29,813 nucleotides of DNA from JAGVMG01 sp964461105 (GCA_964461105.1 CAYWSY010000014.1:1-29813), one strand, 5' to 3'. Positions 8,001 to 16,990 are shown, counted from the stretch's first letter. The notes: generated by a model from the letters alone, not told the origin. Numbers and translations: made by a program.

Positions 8001-10460
8001 ACGTTCAGCCTTTTCACCGATAAACTGTGCATGAAGAGACTGTCTATGGTTTTCATCTGTACTAAATCGCAATGTAATTGCGTTACAGTTCAGATCAACA
8101 AGAGGAAAGGTTTGAAAAATCTTCTTTTGAGGATTTTCATGCGAAAAAATTTCAACTTGGGCTTTAGCAAAAAGGGACGAATCTTTATCAAGCATCTCAA
8201 AGATTTGTGGTTTTCCATCTTTAATTTGAGGGCGCTGAAAATCTACCCATGAGAAAAATTGTTTTTTGATTTGCGTTCGATGAATCCCTACTTCGGATAG
8301 AGAAAGCCCTTGCTTTCTCAATTCCTCTTCGACAAAGCGAACAAAAAGAACCCCTAAAGTATCGTCTTGATCTGAGCCGATATGTTTTAAGATTTTTTCA
8401 TCTTCCTTTAAATAGCGCAAAATCCAACGGTCAGCACCTGCGTACTCTTCTGGCATTAAGTTGTACAAATCATGCCCCTCATCTACTTGCATCTCTTTCA
8501 TCCAAGGAAAAAGAGAAATCCACTCTTTACCATCAAAAAAAATAATCCAAGGATAGTTAACAAGCCCCTCTTTTTGATCTATGGGAAGCTTAGTTAGCAG
8601 GATATTTTCCAAAAAGTTTTTTGGAAGAGCGCATATTGTACCGGTAACATACAAGGACTGGTAGCCAGCTTTCCGTAACAGGTAAATAAGGAGTTGGCAT
8701 TGCTCCCAAGGAGATCCACGTTTCTCCAAAAATGTCATGCAGGGATTTCTTTGGATTCCAAGTGGATAAAAGACTCCTCCATCTTGGTAGGCAAGTCGAT
8801 GTTCAAGCTCGATTTCATTGTAGACGAAAGCTGTAAGAGCAATGGGATCATTTTTGAGTTGTTCGACGAATTCATCCAAAATTGGATAAGAACCTTCTAA
8901 CTGCTTTCCAGACTCACTTTTTAAATCAAGTGAACAAGAGAAAATATGCTTATCAATGGGTCGATGAATACCCCCATGCACAGGTTTGCAAAGGCACCCA
9001 AGCTGCCATGGGGGAGGCTGTAAAAGATCACAAGCATAGAGCACCCCCTTCCCTTTTAATGAAAAAGAGAACTGATACTCAGTCGAATGACATCTCTGAG
9101 CAATAATCATTGAAAATTGGCATCGAGGATCACAGAAAAAACTCAGTCGCAAGTCGAGTCCAAAATCGTCTTTAAGTTTCGTTTCTGGGATCAATGTCAT
9201 CCCATCTATAGTTAGGTAGCGTTCCCACAAAGAAGTGTTTTTAAGAGGTAATGAGATAATTTCTTCACAGATGATCTCATTTTTTCTATAAACTGTAACA
9301 ACTAATTCAGAAATTGGATCATCATCTTCAATTAAGAAACGATAAAATTGCTCTGCATATAAAGTGAACCTATCCCCTCTTTTAATGACACTTCCATCTA
9401 AAGGCAGGGCTAATGGACGAGAATTCTTCGAATGTATGATACTTTGAAGAAAAGACTCATGGTTTAAAATCAACTCACTTTTAAAAAATTGATGCCTTCT
9501 CTCCTTTTCTTGAGCGACAAAATCTTCCTTAGAAAGAAGGGGGATAATCTCCGTTAATTGATTGCGCTCTGATTCATTTTCAAATGCAATTATGGCCGCT
9601 TTTAGCTTTACGATATCTTCTTTGAAGACTTCGGATTCTTCATCTGTGCAACTTTCCATAAGCTGCTCTAATATGGAAATAGCCTGTTTTTGCAAGTCAT
9701 ATGAGCTACGATTTAATCCTTTATCTATAAAAAGCTTACTGTCTTCCTTAAGAATTGCTACTTGTTCTTTAAGAGCGTTTTTTTGCTTAACCACAGAAGC
9801 TGGCCAATCAACAGCTTCTTTTTTATACTGGTTACCAGCAGTCTCATAGCATTCTATTGCTGTTCTTAAAACATCCTTACTCTCCTCGCCAGGATAAACT
9901 GAGATGAGATTAAGAGCATCCCGAGCAAGTGAACATGCTTCTTCATACAGCTTAGAAATCTCGTGCAAAACTGGCATAACCTCTTCAATGTTATTCAAAC
10001 GGCGAGTGCAATTTTGATTCTTAAGTAACGCAAGATTTGCTTTCGCTTCGCTTTCTTGGTATAGAGAAATGGCCTCCGAGAATGCAATTTCTCTAAGAAC
10101 ACTATTAATTAATGCTTGTAGGTTAAAAATCTCAGCATTGATCTTATTTTTATTTTTCTCGGCTAAATGCTTCGCTTGTTTCCAGTTTTTTCTTGCCTGT
10201 TTAGGCTTTTCACTAATTCTTTTTAAGATATGGTTGCAACAGATAATTGCCCGCTGACAACAACTGATAGATTCATTCACAAGACCTAGATTCCGCCCCT
10301 TCTCGCTCAGATCAAAATCGTTAAAATGCTGAATCAGTTCATCATGTCGCTTCCATTCAGCAGCGATTTTATTAACATCTTTCTGATAATCATCTGAATC
10401 ATAAGCGTAAAGCCAGCCGGGCAAAAAGAAAAACAAGAAAAGAAAGCGTATCCATCTCAT
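2025..10460 (-). CDS. Giant secreted RHS-repeat protein with DUF687-like hydrolase tip
   Basis: This 2811-aa protein begins with a Sec signal (MRWIRFLFLFFFLPGWLYAY). Residues about 30-330 are charged and helical, coiled-coil or TPR-like. Around residues 525-660 is a transglutaminase-like segment with its Cys at 588 (SPWEQCQLLIYLLRKAGYQS); the later partner region reads NYPWIIFFDGKEWISLFPW, so the usual His and Asp seem replaced. From D1201 (DPIDVVTGAF) a DUF6531/RHS shell runs with more than twenty YD-type repeats such as YDALGRVTSETKEG. It ends in the RHS core (RYYDPQRGRFLSPDSIGYP, then YFDPDGR ending at 2561). The last 250 residues form a variable tip with a nucleophile-elbow-like SHSGGG (Ser2706), RRDFV and DHEF (His2785), resembling chlamydial DUF687 and alpha/beta hydrolases. 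RHS shells of this type encapsulate toxic tips. Its substrate and export route are unknown. Confidence 0.88.
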   Translation of the reverse strand: MRWIRFLFLFFFLPGWLYAYDSDDYQKDVNKIAAEWKRHDELIQHFNDFDLSEKGRNLGLVNESISCCQRAIICCNHILKRISEKPKQARKNWKQAKHLAEKNKNKINAEIFNLQALINSVLREIAFSEAISLYQESEAKANLALLKNQNCTRRLNNIEEVMPVLHEISKLYEEACSLARDALNLISVYPGEESKDVLRTAIECYETAGNQYKKEAVDWPASVVKQKNALKEQVAILKEDSKLFIDKGLNRSSYDLQKQAISILEQLMESCTDEESEVFKEDIVKLKAAIIAFENESERNQLTEIIPLLSKEDFVAQEKERRHQFFKSELILNHESFLQSIIHSKNSRPLALPLDGSVIKRGDRFTLYAEQFYRFLIEDDDPISELVVTVYRKNEIICEEIISLPLKNTSLWERYLTIDGMTLIPETKLKDDFGLDLRLSFFCDPRCQFSMIIAQRCHSTEYQFSFSLKGKGVLYACDLLQPPPWQLGCLCKPVHGGIHRPIDKHIFSCSLDLKSESGKQLEGSYPILDEFVEQLKNDPIALTAFVYNEIELEHRLAYQDGGVFYPLGIQRNPCMTFLEKRGSPWEQCQLLIYLLRKAGYQSLYVTGTICALPKNFLENILLTKLPIDQKEGLVNYPWIIFFDGKEWISLFPWMKEMQVDEGHDLYNLMPEEYAGADRWILRYLKEDEKILKHIGSDQDDTLGVLFVRFVEEELRKQGLSLSEVGIHRTQIKKQFFSWVDFQRPQIKDGKPQIFEMLDKDSSLFAKAQVEIFSHENPQKKIFQTFPLVDLNCNAITLRFSTDENHRQSLHAQFIGEKAERLLNLDASDRSIDIRVYHETLIGTATADSTRTVSMDKGTEAALCFHLGGSSSKVTSQFYKQFSSEKEEAKRSYALLAFVGAAYFEKCGRAEKILASLYKLFPVVDFAFGLVKLSSSEGLKAPQVDMMWNISPLPPSNSTFRQEEIYSALRSLESLIMVDTSSNEHQILLDIFGVKEAISTVKLLQLANREQQKKGLSEPGFLILTPLNMTAAENTPEAAQSLYFSQLTDLDLRQVRAASCGQWDFTKKSLTQDSEFDQYAYAYMTPNLIGSQKGFYQEMGTLIVHPLVQGGLLSSNKLITNGGLGSPLPTYYFAPSTIQNWQLIPSNYSNQLSYTLFVPPVPNLTVPPPLLSSEQNRFSKGTYQLSSDVRSEHKSILSYVADPIDVVTGAFYIDEVDLIFPGPFPLEIRRNYNSQNPLIGDLGVGWKLSLNPFLIKQDEKLYAAESDGTMIAYTYNQATSRWEVLPESNPDLYNFTQNGIGSTSNPFHAYIENNILYGSDGSKRIFEEGLLKQWINHKGNILEFTYTNDTLSRIESSNGDFFGLIYNHEGKISEIYAKDGRRISYHYNFQGDLVQVVLPNSAIITYVYDHSHRIIRETKPHGKVLENIYKEGKVIEQRSPMGLGQTMITTASFDYDENVTTVTDAGDGKTIYRIFQNQIYKIIDPLGHETHQAWFVDEESWFDPITEKMMQWKEKGGAVRCLKSSTDKRGLTTYYRYDSRGNPIEIGLIGNDLTGSGESLITKKVAYNDRDLCIQEEVFSQITNTTYDTHFPYLAKRIERYSDSTLIAYIDLEYNSLGQIEKEDHSGSVTRWKYDSRGFPCEKIQVTKTDDPDVITTYAYNNQGQCVETRTADGVQENDYDIMGNPIQSRVISPSGAQLSATYIGYNLNNEPIWKQTANSRNTLYIDYHTAGLIKATRKSLCPTQATAYTLYEYDPCGYLIEEIDPLGYTTYRDYDALGRVTSETKEGHATCFTYESGGLLETVTSSSGAKRTRLYTTNGLLKEELYPDGTKSSIVYDCLSRPIRETKNGINWEITYNDSHQRVTLTNIATNLAEIREFDMRGNLIRFTDAAGYTSEKTYDGLGRITIETSPCGEQTVWSYQGDTVVCTLPNGEKRIERYEGGRIAQSEVVNAEGYLLATNVYRYDPEADIQTVVQGEEITTTWMNAQGLPIKVQKGSVNTIYEYDFCGNCISITDGDGRITRQTFDGLGRVTEKELPDGALITYAYDLDSNISEYHLPNGTVWKASYDSMGKKTREQLQAGTESSLIWEYTYENGYLKEAKDPMQRVHLYQYDLNGRLVQEMVDDWQRNFTYDPRGLLSSAEQTGIQRISWFLSWFYSPQSDHSKVERSYDPDGRLVLESIYHHSTLIQQTRQTWKASGRSLQIDDHVRDFVYQNNRLSHVSTPEINLSYMYNLSGALKYKLTPFSAIKIDYNPSGLPQAMHTRFPDHVSQEALEWYPSGKLAVFSSSTEQKKFTYTDRGYLQAAGEETYDFDFGIPGIGSRTTAPDWRVPEQGVDNFGKIVTEVNDHASLQTIYDAMGQVIAQGTRQFEWDPWGRLLRVSDETFNWEASYDAFGRRLQTNYEPRGSLTVTATSLYDPEGEFREIGVKYGDRIFWKIYGPNSCDAMTDETGQSVILMHNALDQLVGVISRQGTCYSQQLASSYGPQLAAPSIPSDLLSYAQSHSWHSQSQDPTGLIWMGKRYYDPQRGRFLSPDSIGYPVCLDLYVYAGGDPINYFDPDGRFASPVYQTIKAVSIGAWKPIVQDFNVIPAYLANHDIMRSGNFQVGSFDLPQGAIGFINGIDNLPEESMVSAQQVSDYAGGAKVYGIYNATNWDSIRLVSQVIDIIECGFGTIGMHTPPVELLKNQWNHFIATHGPDEKFLQISHSGGGLQVYNALLASPKSVRQRIISVAFAPAAIIPEELCFKSFNYMSRRDFVTSLDIVGNLRYGNQLQILKPHPDASLWDHEFLSPTFSRTMQYHISDYIKKHGGAN

Positions 10461-10538
10461 ACTGACTCAATTTTTTAGCTCAGGACGTTAGCAAATAATT
10501 TATTAATGCGCCCCTTAAAAAATTCAGTCTCCAAAAAA

Positions 10539-10567
10539 TTGACAGAAACCAAAAACCACTCTATGAT
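10539..10567 (+). promoter_or_regulatory. Strong sigma70-type promoter for the methyltransferase-oxygenase-acs operon
   Basis: TTGACA (10539-10544), 17 bases, then TATGAT (10562-10567). This is a perfect -35, optimal spacing and a 5/6 match at -10. Transcription would start near 10574, which excludes the upstream ATGs at 10506, 10563 and 10566 and leaves ATG 10596 as the first usable start. Confidence 0.75.
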
Positions 10568-10595
10568 GAGTCATCAAATAAAAAAAAGAGAACCT

Positions 10596-11447
10596 ATGCC
10601 ATCATCTTCTTCAGCTCTCACCCGAATGCCTTGGGAAAAACACATCCTCGAAGCCCTCATCGACCTCTTAAAACCCACCGGCAATGTCCTTGAAGTGGGA
10701 TTTGCTTTAGGGTATTCCTCAGAGCGTATTCAGACATACCATCCCAAGCATCACACCATTATCGAAAAAGACCCTAAAATCGCAGCGCGCGCGACAGAAT
10801 GGGCCAAAGGGAAAGCTAACGTCACAGTGATACACGACACTTGGGAACATGCTCTTTCCAAATTAGCTGCCTTTGATGCCATTTTCTTTAATGAGTTTGA
10901 TCCTCATCTGGCAGTTGAGCTCTCCCAACATCATGAGACAGGCGCCCACCTTGTCAAACAAGGAAAAGAGATCATTGCAAAAGCCAAGGAACAAATCCCT
11001 GAGCTCCTGACAATGCGTTATTCCGATGATGATCTTAACACATTTTTAGCTCAAACAAAGCCCGCTCAAAAAACACAAGTCTCTGTTTTCTTAGCTGAAC
11101 TTAAATCCAATCAGCAAATTACAAATGAGCAATACGAGCAAATGCTGACGAAATACGCTCTTGAAAGAAAAGAACCATCATTGACTAAGTGCGCCTCAAC
11201 ACCTGTAAATCCTCTTCTCCTTTTTCTTAAAGCCTGCATGCAATCCCATATGCACAAAAATAGCCGCTTGACGTATTTTGCTGGAGCTCCCCTTTCAAAT
11301 TACGAATATCCTCTCTTCTTTGATCTCATCATTACAAACCCAGACTATGACTACCAAGAGCAATTCATTACAGTCGACGTGCCCCCATCTTGTGCCTATT
11401 ATCCTTATAAAAACGCGCTGCTCCCTCTCATTGAGAAAATGGTTTAA
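10596..11447 (+). CDS. GAMT/RMT2-like class I SAM-dependent methyltransferase
   Basis: The 283-aa protein has a SAM-binding Rossmann core: motif I VLEVGFALGYSSERI, the acidic-loop region HTIIEKDPKI, then NVTVIHDTWEHAL and FDAIFFNEFDP. Together with MPWEKHILEAL at the start and VDVPPSCAYYPYKNALLPLI at the C-terminus this resembles guanidinoacetate N-methyltransferase and the RMT2 arginine methyltransferase branch. An extra helical segment of roughly 80 residues sits between the core and the C-terminus. The usual acidic residue after motif III ('YDTY') appears as FNEF, so the substrate may differ. The start at 10596 follows from the promoter just upstream; the SD is weak (AGAG). The stop overlaps the next gene's ATG by one base, so the two are likely co-translated. 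The acceptor, whether small molecule or protein arginine, is not known. Confidence 0.7.
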   Translation: MPSSSSALTRMPWEKHILEALIDLLKPTGNVLEVGFALGYSSERIQTYHPKHHTIIEKDPKIAARATEWAKGKANVTVIHDTWEHALSKLAAFDAIFFNEFDPHLAVELSQHHETGAHLVKQGKEIIAKAKEQIPELLTMRYSDDDLNTFLAQTKPAQKTQVSVFLAELKSNQQITNEQYEQMLTKYALERKEPSLTKCASTPVNPLLLFLKACMQSHMHKNSRLTYFAGAPLSNYEYPLFFDLIITNPDYDYQEQFITVDVPPSCAYYPYKNALLPLIEKMV

Positions 11448-12400
11448 TGAATACACTTAGAAAAGACGTTACTGTTCTCATCGATCAAGAAACCTATAAC
11501 ACCCCAAATACGTCCCTCCTTACGTTTCATTTTGAGCCCCATTTATACGAAGATTCCCATACTCGGCTCTCTCAATCTCAGATCAAACATGCCACCATCG
11601 ATCACAAAGACCTCTACATCTTTGATCATCTCTTCTCTTCCTTAGAAGCAGAAGAGATGCGCTCCTTCTCAGAAACAGCTCCCTTTAGCGTCCACAGCTA
11701 CGGAAGCTCTGAGGCTGTAGCTCATGGAGAAGAGCCAGCCCGTTCCATGAATGGCAAAGAACGGTGGCAATTTTTCTCAAGGCCTCCCCAAGCAATTCAT
11801 GAAGTTTATAAACTCTTGAGCACCATGGCTGCGCATCTAAACGCCGACATCACAACGCTTCCCTGGGTCTTATGCGATGCCTCCGGACACGGCTCCCCTG
11901 CTGTCATTGCAAATAAACTGACTCGCTCCTCCAAAGAAAGCATGGAGCTTGGAAAACACCAGGATTCCAATCCCGCTCAAAAAATTGCCTTCGGTATTCC
12001 CATTCTCTATTCCTCGTCCCCTGCATTCTTTCCTACACAATTTTCCAATGGCACTCCTGGAAATCCTTGGCTAGTTTCGGTGATGGTCTACGCAACCGCT
12101 GACAACTTCCTTCCTGAATATAAAATGGGAACTGCCTTTTATCATAATGACGGCACCGCTGCGCTCCAAATAGGCTGCGCGCATATGCGCCTTGTCTTTT
12201 TCGAAGGAGATCTTTTCCATAGCATTGAAGAATCCAACATCCCTCAAGAAATCAATACCTGGCGCGTCTCATACGTCTTCAAGTTGCTCATCAATCCAAA
12301 AGCTGCCGATCTTGATCTCAAGGCTGCATTCCATGCATTTCTTTGCCAAACCTCTTTACAATTCGAAACGATGTTATCCAACGCACATTCACTTAAGTGA
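11447..12400 (+). CDS. 2OG-Fe(II) oxygenase-like protein
   Basis: This 317-aa protein is predicted to be cytoplasmic. It carries the facial-triad pattern of 2-oxoglutarate/Fe(II) dioxygenases: GKHQD with H171-x-D173, a distal His at 258 in EGDLFHSIEE, and Arg273 in TWRVSYVFKL, suited to bind the 2OG carboxylate. Between them are beta-strand-rich segments (WLVSVMVYATADNFLP, MGTAFYHNDGTAALQIG). Residues 1-60 look like an extra N-terminal region. The ATG overlaps the methyltransferase stop by one base, and acs begins 7 bases after its stop, so all three probably form one transcript. A hydroxylation partner role for the methyltransferase product is an inference from linkage. The family assignment rests on the motif only. 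Confidence 0.6.
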   Translation: MNTLRKDVTVLIDQETYNTPNTSLLTFHFEPHLYEDSHTRLSQSQIKHATIDHKDLYIFDHLFSSLEAEEMRSFSETAPFSVHSYGSSEAVAHGEEPARSMNGKERWQFFSRPPQAIHEVYKLLSTMAAHLNADITTLPWVLCDASGHGSPAVIANKLTRSSKESMELGKHQDSNPAQKIAFGIPILYSSSPAFFPTQFSNGTPGNPWLVSVMVYATADNFLPEYKMGTAFYHNDGTAALQIGCAHMRLVFFEGDLFHSIEESNIPQEINTWRVSYVFKLLINPKAADLDLKAAFHAFLCQTSLQFETMLSNAHSLK

Positions 12401-12407
12401 GGCCCCA

Positions 12408-14282
<1,875 letters not shown>

Positions 14283-14361
14283 GAGATGAAAACATTGATC
14301 TATAGATTTTAAAACACAGCATTAAGTAGGCTGTCCTCGCATTCAACACCAAGGAGTATTT

Positions 14362-14697
14362 ATGAAGCTCATCCGATGGATCCTACTCTCTCTTGTTCTT
14401 TCTGCAACCACAGCTGTCTCTGCTCGCGAATTCAATGATTACGACTTCGAGCAGGAGCGCATGCTTTGCGCAGAAGACGGAATTTACGTCATTTCAACAT
14501 TTGAAAATAAAGACAAAATATCCGCTTATTCCTATCTTGGACATCGCGTCTGGGAGCGTGAATTTTTTGCAAAGATCACTTCCTGGCAAGTGATCAATAA
14601 TTTCATCGTCGTCTTTTCGAAAGACAGACATGGTCATAAAACCTATCTGACCTGCTTGAATCGATTCAGTGGCGATATGATGTGGCAAAGACCATAA
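14362..14697 (+). CDS. Small secreted protein, paralogue 1
   Basis: The 111-aa protein has a clear Sec signal (MKLIRWILLSLVLSATTAVSA, cut probably after VSA). The mature part resembles a single blade of a PQQ/WD-like propeller: MLCAEDGIYVISTF, ISAYSYLGHRVWER, then LTCLNRFSGDMMWQRP, where the last resembles the 'L.A.D..TG...W' blade ending. One blade cannot form a propeller alone, so it may oligomerise or be a relic. SD AGGAG lies 6 bases before the ATG. The next gene encodes a close paralogue, and a rho-independent terminator follows the stop. Function unknown. Confidence 0.75.
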   Translation: MKLIRWILLSLVLSATTAVSAREFNDYDFEQERMLCAEDGIYVISTFENKDKISAYSYLGHRVWEREFFAKITSWQVINNFIVVFSKDRHGHKTYLTCLNRFSGDMMWQRP

Positions 14698-14707
14698 CAG
14701 CGCAGAT

Positions 14708-14743
14708 AAAAAAAAAGCAATGGCTTTGCCATTGCTTTTTTTT
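14708..14743 (+). terminator. Rho-independent terminator (A-tract/T-tract, usable on both strands)
   Basis: A perfect 8-bp stem GCAATGGC/GCCATTGC (14717-14724 and 14728-14735) has a TTT loop, is followed by eight T and preceded by nine A. It sits 10 bases past the stop of the first paralogue and 19 bases before the ATG of the second. Confidence 0.85.
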
Positions 14744-14762
14744 CAACCTTGAGAAGAATGAT

Positions 14763-15104
14763 ATGAAACCAATCCTTTTCTTCCTCTACTTTGCTCTTAT
14801 TACCACCTCTGTCCTATCTTCAAAAGAATCTTGTCATGGACGTTTGAACCAAACGAGCATGCTCTGTACAGAAGATGGGATCTACGTAGCTTTGACATCC
14901 AGAAAAAATCACACGATTTCTGCATACTCCTTCCAAGGTCATCGATTATGGGAATGGGATGCTGCTGCAACAATTACAGCCTGGCGTGTGCTTCAGCATC
15001 ATCTCATCGTCTTTTCAAAAGAAAAAAAGCGACATCAAACTCATTTAACCTGTATTGATCGATTTAGCGGAGAGATTTTATGGCAAAGCTCAACGTTAAG
15101 ATGA
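14763..15104 (+). CDS. Small secreted protein, paralogue 2
   Basis: This 113-aa protein is a tandem duplicate of the preceding gene. It has a Sec signal (MKPILFFLYFALITTSVLSS), MLCTEDGIYVALTS, ISAYSFQGHRLWEW, LIVFSKEKKRHQTHLTC and a closing DRFSGEILWQ that matches the first copy's NRFSGDMMWQ. The ATG at 14763 is chosen over an upstream in-frame ATG at 14682 because it has GAGAAG 7 bases before it, gives a proper signal peptide, and the upstream option would run through the terminator hairpin. It overlaps the convergent transporter gene by 9 bp at the 3' end. Function unknown. Confidence 0.75.
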   Translation: MKPILFFLYFALITTSVLSSKESCHGRLNQTSMLCTEDGIYVALTSRKNHTISAYSFQGHRLWEWDAAATITAWRVLQHHLIVFSKEKKRHQTHLTCIDRFSGEILWQSSTLR

Positions 15105-16337
15105 TGCCACCTGATATGCGGGACGCCTAACCACAATGCACGCAAGTGCGCCCAGCACAAGCAAATAAAGTCCTGGAGCCCACACAACCCCAAGTTGTTG
15201 ATACAGCCACAGTCCAATCACCGCAGTCGGAGAGCCAATCACCTGACAGCCCAGGGCGCATCCCAAAGAGAGAACTGTCGAGCGATGCTCTGGGGGCACA
15301 CACTCCAGCTTCCAAGCATGGTAAGGAGCTGCAAAAGCCACCCCAAAAATCACAATGAGACACCGCACAACCGTCACCATCACAATCCCCGATCCTTCTA
15401 AACAATAAAATAAAGGGATCGCCCCGATCGCAGAACATAACGCTCCCGCAAACATGACCTTTTGTGTGCCGAAGCGATGAGCCAAATAGCCAAAACAAGG
15501 AAGCAAGAGCATATCTATAAAAAGGAGCCCCGTATTGACCTTCATCACGTCGGCCTTTGCAAGGGAAGTTACAAGAGGCACATATCCATTCATGAGAGTA
15601 AAGGCCAGCGAATAGGTCGCATAAGAAAATCCTGAAGCTAGCATAATTGACAAAAAGGCCTGCCAATGCGCTCTGATTGCCTTGAATGGATTGCATCTTT
15701 TTTCAGGCTCGATGATTTCATCTGCTTTCCCTTTGAACCTTAAATACACGCCAAAAAATGCCGTGCTTCCCCCGATCCAAAAAGGGATGCGCCACCAGTC
15801 ATCCGCCCATCCTTGCATACTTAGGATAGTCACAAAGCCAGATGCGATTGCAATTCCACTCATCGAAGAGAGATCATAAAAACTACTCATCACAGATCTA
15901 AACTTGGGAAGAGTCTGCTCCATCACAAAAATAGAAGCCCCTGTTGACTCCCCCGCTGCACAAAAGTTCTGGAGCATTCTTCCTAAGGCAAGAAGGCAGG
16001 GTGCTAACACTCCCATTTGACAATACGTTGGAAGACAGCCAATCAGAACCGTGACAAAGGCCATCCCAAGCAGTGAATAACAAAGAGCGGATCTGCGTCC
16101 CAACCGATCGCCTATCCATCCGAAAAACAGGGAACCCAGCGGTTTGGTGATCACTCCTAAGGGCATGATGGCATAAGTCTTCATAAGAGCTGCAAGGGGA
16201 TCACGATCATCAAAAAAAAGAGGGGCAATGAAAGGCGCTAAGAGCCCAAAAAGGGCCCTGTCATAATGGCCAAGAATATTGCCCATCATGGCGATGAGTT
16301 GACTGCGCACCGAAGTGCGACTTTGAGTTATCTCCAT
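15096..16337 (-). CDS. MFS (MHS-type) transporter under TPP riboswitch control, candidate thiamine-related importer
   Basis: The 413-aa inner-membrane protein has about 12 hydrophobic segments. The motif GWIGDRLGRRSALCYS after TM2 and the overall pattern (MGNILGHYDRALFGLLAPFI, LGRMLQNFCAAGESTGASIF) fit the metabolite:H+ symporter branch of the major facilitator superfamily. Members of that branch carry proline, betaine or organic acids, so the family alone does not give the substrate. A TPP riboswitch directly upstream does: uptake of thiamine, a thiamine phosphate or a precursor is the simplest reading (inference). Expression should fall when TPP is plentiful. It is a single gene that converges on, and overlaps by 9 bp, the secreted paralogue at 15104. 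Confidence 0.88.
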   Translation of the reverse strand: MEITQSRTSVRSQLIAMMGNILGHYDRALFGLLAPFIAPLFFDDRDPLAALMKTYAIMPLGVITKPLGSLFFGWIGDRLGRRSALCYSLLGMAFVTVLIGCLPTYCQMGVLAPCLLALGRMLQNFCAAGESTGASIFVMEQTLPKFRSVMSSFYDLSSMSGIAIASGFVTILSMQGWADDWWRIPFWIGGSTAFFGVYLRFKGKADEIIEPEKRCNPFKAIRAHWQAFLSIMLASGFSYATYSLAFTLMNGYVPLVTSLAKADVMKVNTGLLFIDMLLLPCFGYLAHRFGTQKVMFAGALCSAIGAIPLFYCLEGSGIVMVTVVRCLIVIFGVAFAAPYHAWKLECVPPEHRSTVLSLGCALGCQVIGSPTAVIGLWLYQQLGVVWAPGLYLLVLGALACIVVRRPAYQVASS

Positions 16338-16343
16338 CTGCTC

Positions 16344-16420
16344 ACTCTCCCTCCGCTGGCATGACCCAGATCAGGTTATTAGGGACTCTCTCAGCTAGAT
16401 AATGACTAGCACCCCTGGTG
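16344..16420 (-). ncRNA. TPP riboswitch (THI element)
   Basis: Read on the minus strand, the conserved parts come in order: CAGGGGTGCTAG (16408-16419), CTGAGA (16394-16389), CCTGATCTGG (16375-16366), ATGCCAGCG (16362-16354) and then GAGGGAGAGTGA. This matches the aptamer consensus GGGGUGC...CUGAGA...CCUGAUCUGG.UAAUGCCAGCG. It lies 7-83 bases upstream of the transporter ATG. Its 3' end contains the purine-rich ribosome site (GGAGGGAGAG), and no terminator hairpin with a T-run intervenes, so control is probably at translation initiation. Confidence 0.95.
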
Positions 16421-16457
16421 ATTAAAAAATCTGTTTTCAAGGCAACTTTAAAGGGAA

Positions 16458-16487
16458 ATTGTATCGTTAAAACAGAGATTAATTCAA
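16458..16487 (-). promoter_or_regulatory. Candidate sigma70 promoter of the riboswitch-transporter unit
   Basis: On the minus strand TTGAAT (16487-16482), 18 bases, then TACAAT (16463-16458). Transcription would start near 16451, about 30 bases before the aptamer. Confidence 0.5.
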
Positions 16488-16498
16488 GCTATTTCCTT

Positions 16499-16990
16499 TT
16501 AATATTTTGCATAGAGGGCAACCCACTTAAACTGGATTGGTTTTGGCGGCATATCATCATCATAAGGAACTGCAATTCCAACCGGAATGACGTATTCATA
16601 AAATGGCACATTGTTTTTAGAATTAATAGGATCTAACCTAACATCTATTTTTAACCAGTTAATATGATCAATGCTATAGGCTAATGTTCCCCATGCTGGT
16701 GCGTATCCGTGATTTTTAATCCGAAGCACAACATTTACATTTTTAAGAAAAAGTTCTTTCCGCGGTGGTTGGTGTATCTCCATTTGAGGCTGCGTTAACG
16801 ACTGAATGACCTGTTCATCATTTAAAAGATAAGGTTTTACTTCGATCTTTTTAGCATATTCTTGTTTGCTATAAAGCATGTTGACAAGGAAGAACCGTTT
16901 ATCTCCCGTTATCGTATCCTTGATCTCAAAGAACACTAGGGTGCCTAATATGGCGACTAAAGCAATAAAGCACAGAGACGGTTTTTTCAT
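16499..16990 (-). CDS. Membrane-anchored or exported protein of unknown function
   Basis: A 163-aa protein beginning MKKPSLCFIALVAILGTLVF, a signal peptide or single N-terminal membrane anchor. The rest is beta-rich (NVNVVLRIKNHGYAPAWGTL, WLKIDVRLDP, VPFYEYVIPVGIAVPYDDDM), perhaps an immunoglobulin-like fold, but I recognise no family. The ATG at 16990 is preferred to one four codons upstream: GGAG lies 6 bases before it, and it overlaps the previous gene's TGA as ATGA. The two genes are therefore translationally coupled and probably act together at the envelope. Confidence 0.65.
   Translation of the reverse strand: MKKPSLCFIALVAILGTLVFFEIKDTITGDKRFFLVNMLYSKQEYAKKIEVKPYLLNDEQVIQSLTQPQMEIHQPPRKELFLKNVNVVLRIKNHGYAPAWGTLAYSIDHINWLKIDVRLDPINSKNNVPFYEYVIPVGIAVPYDDDMPPKPIQFKWVALYAKY

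Noticed and set aside
2885..9849. Several plus-strand open frames of 60-130 codons opposite the RHS gene
   Set aside because: They are antisense shadows of a long repeat-rich gene, with no ribosome sites or recognisable protein features.
10506..10595. N-terminal extension of the methyltransferase from ATG 10506
   Set aside because: The consensus promoter at 10539-10567 lies inside this extension, and the extra residues do not resemble the family.
12192..12407. Longer acetyl-CoA synthetase frame
   Set aside because: It only overlaps the end of the oxygenase gene in another frame; the ATG at 12408 has its own GAGG and starts the homology.
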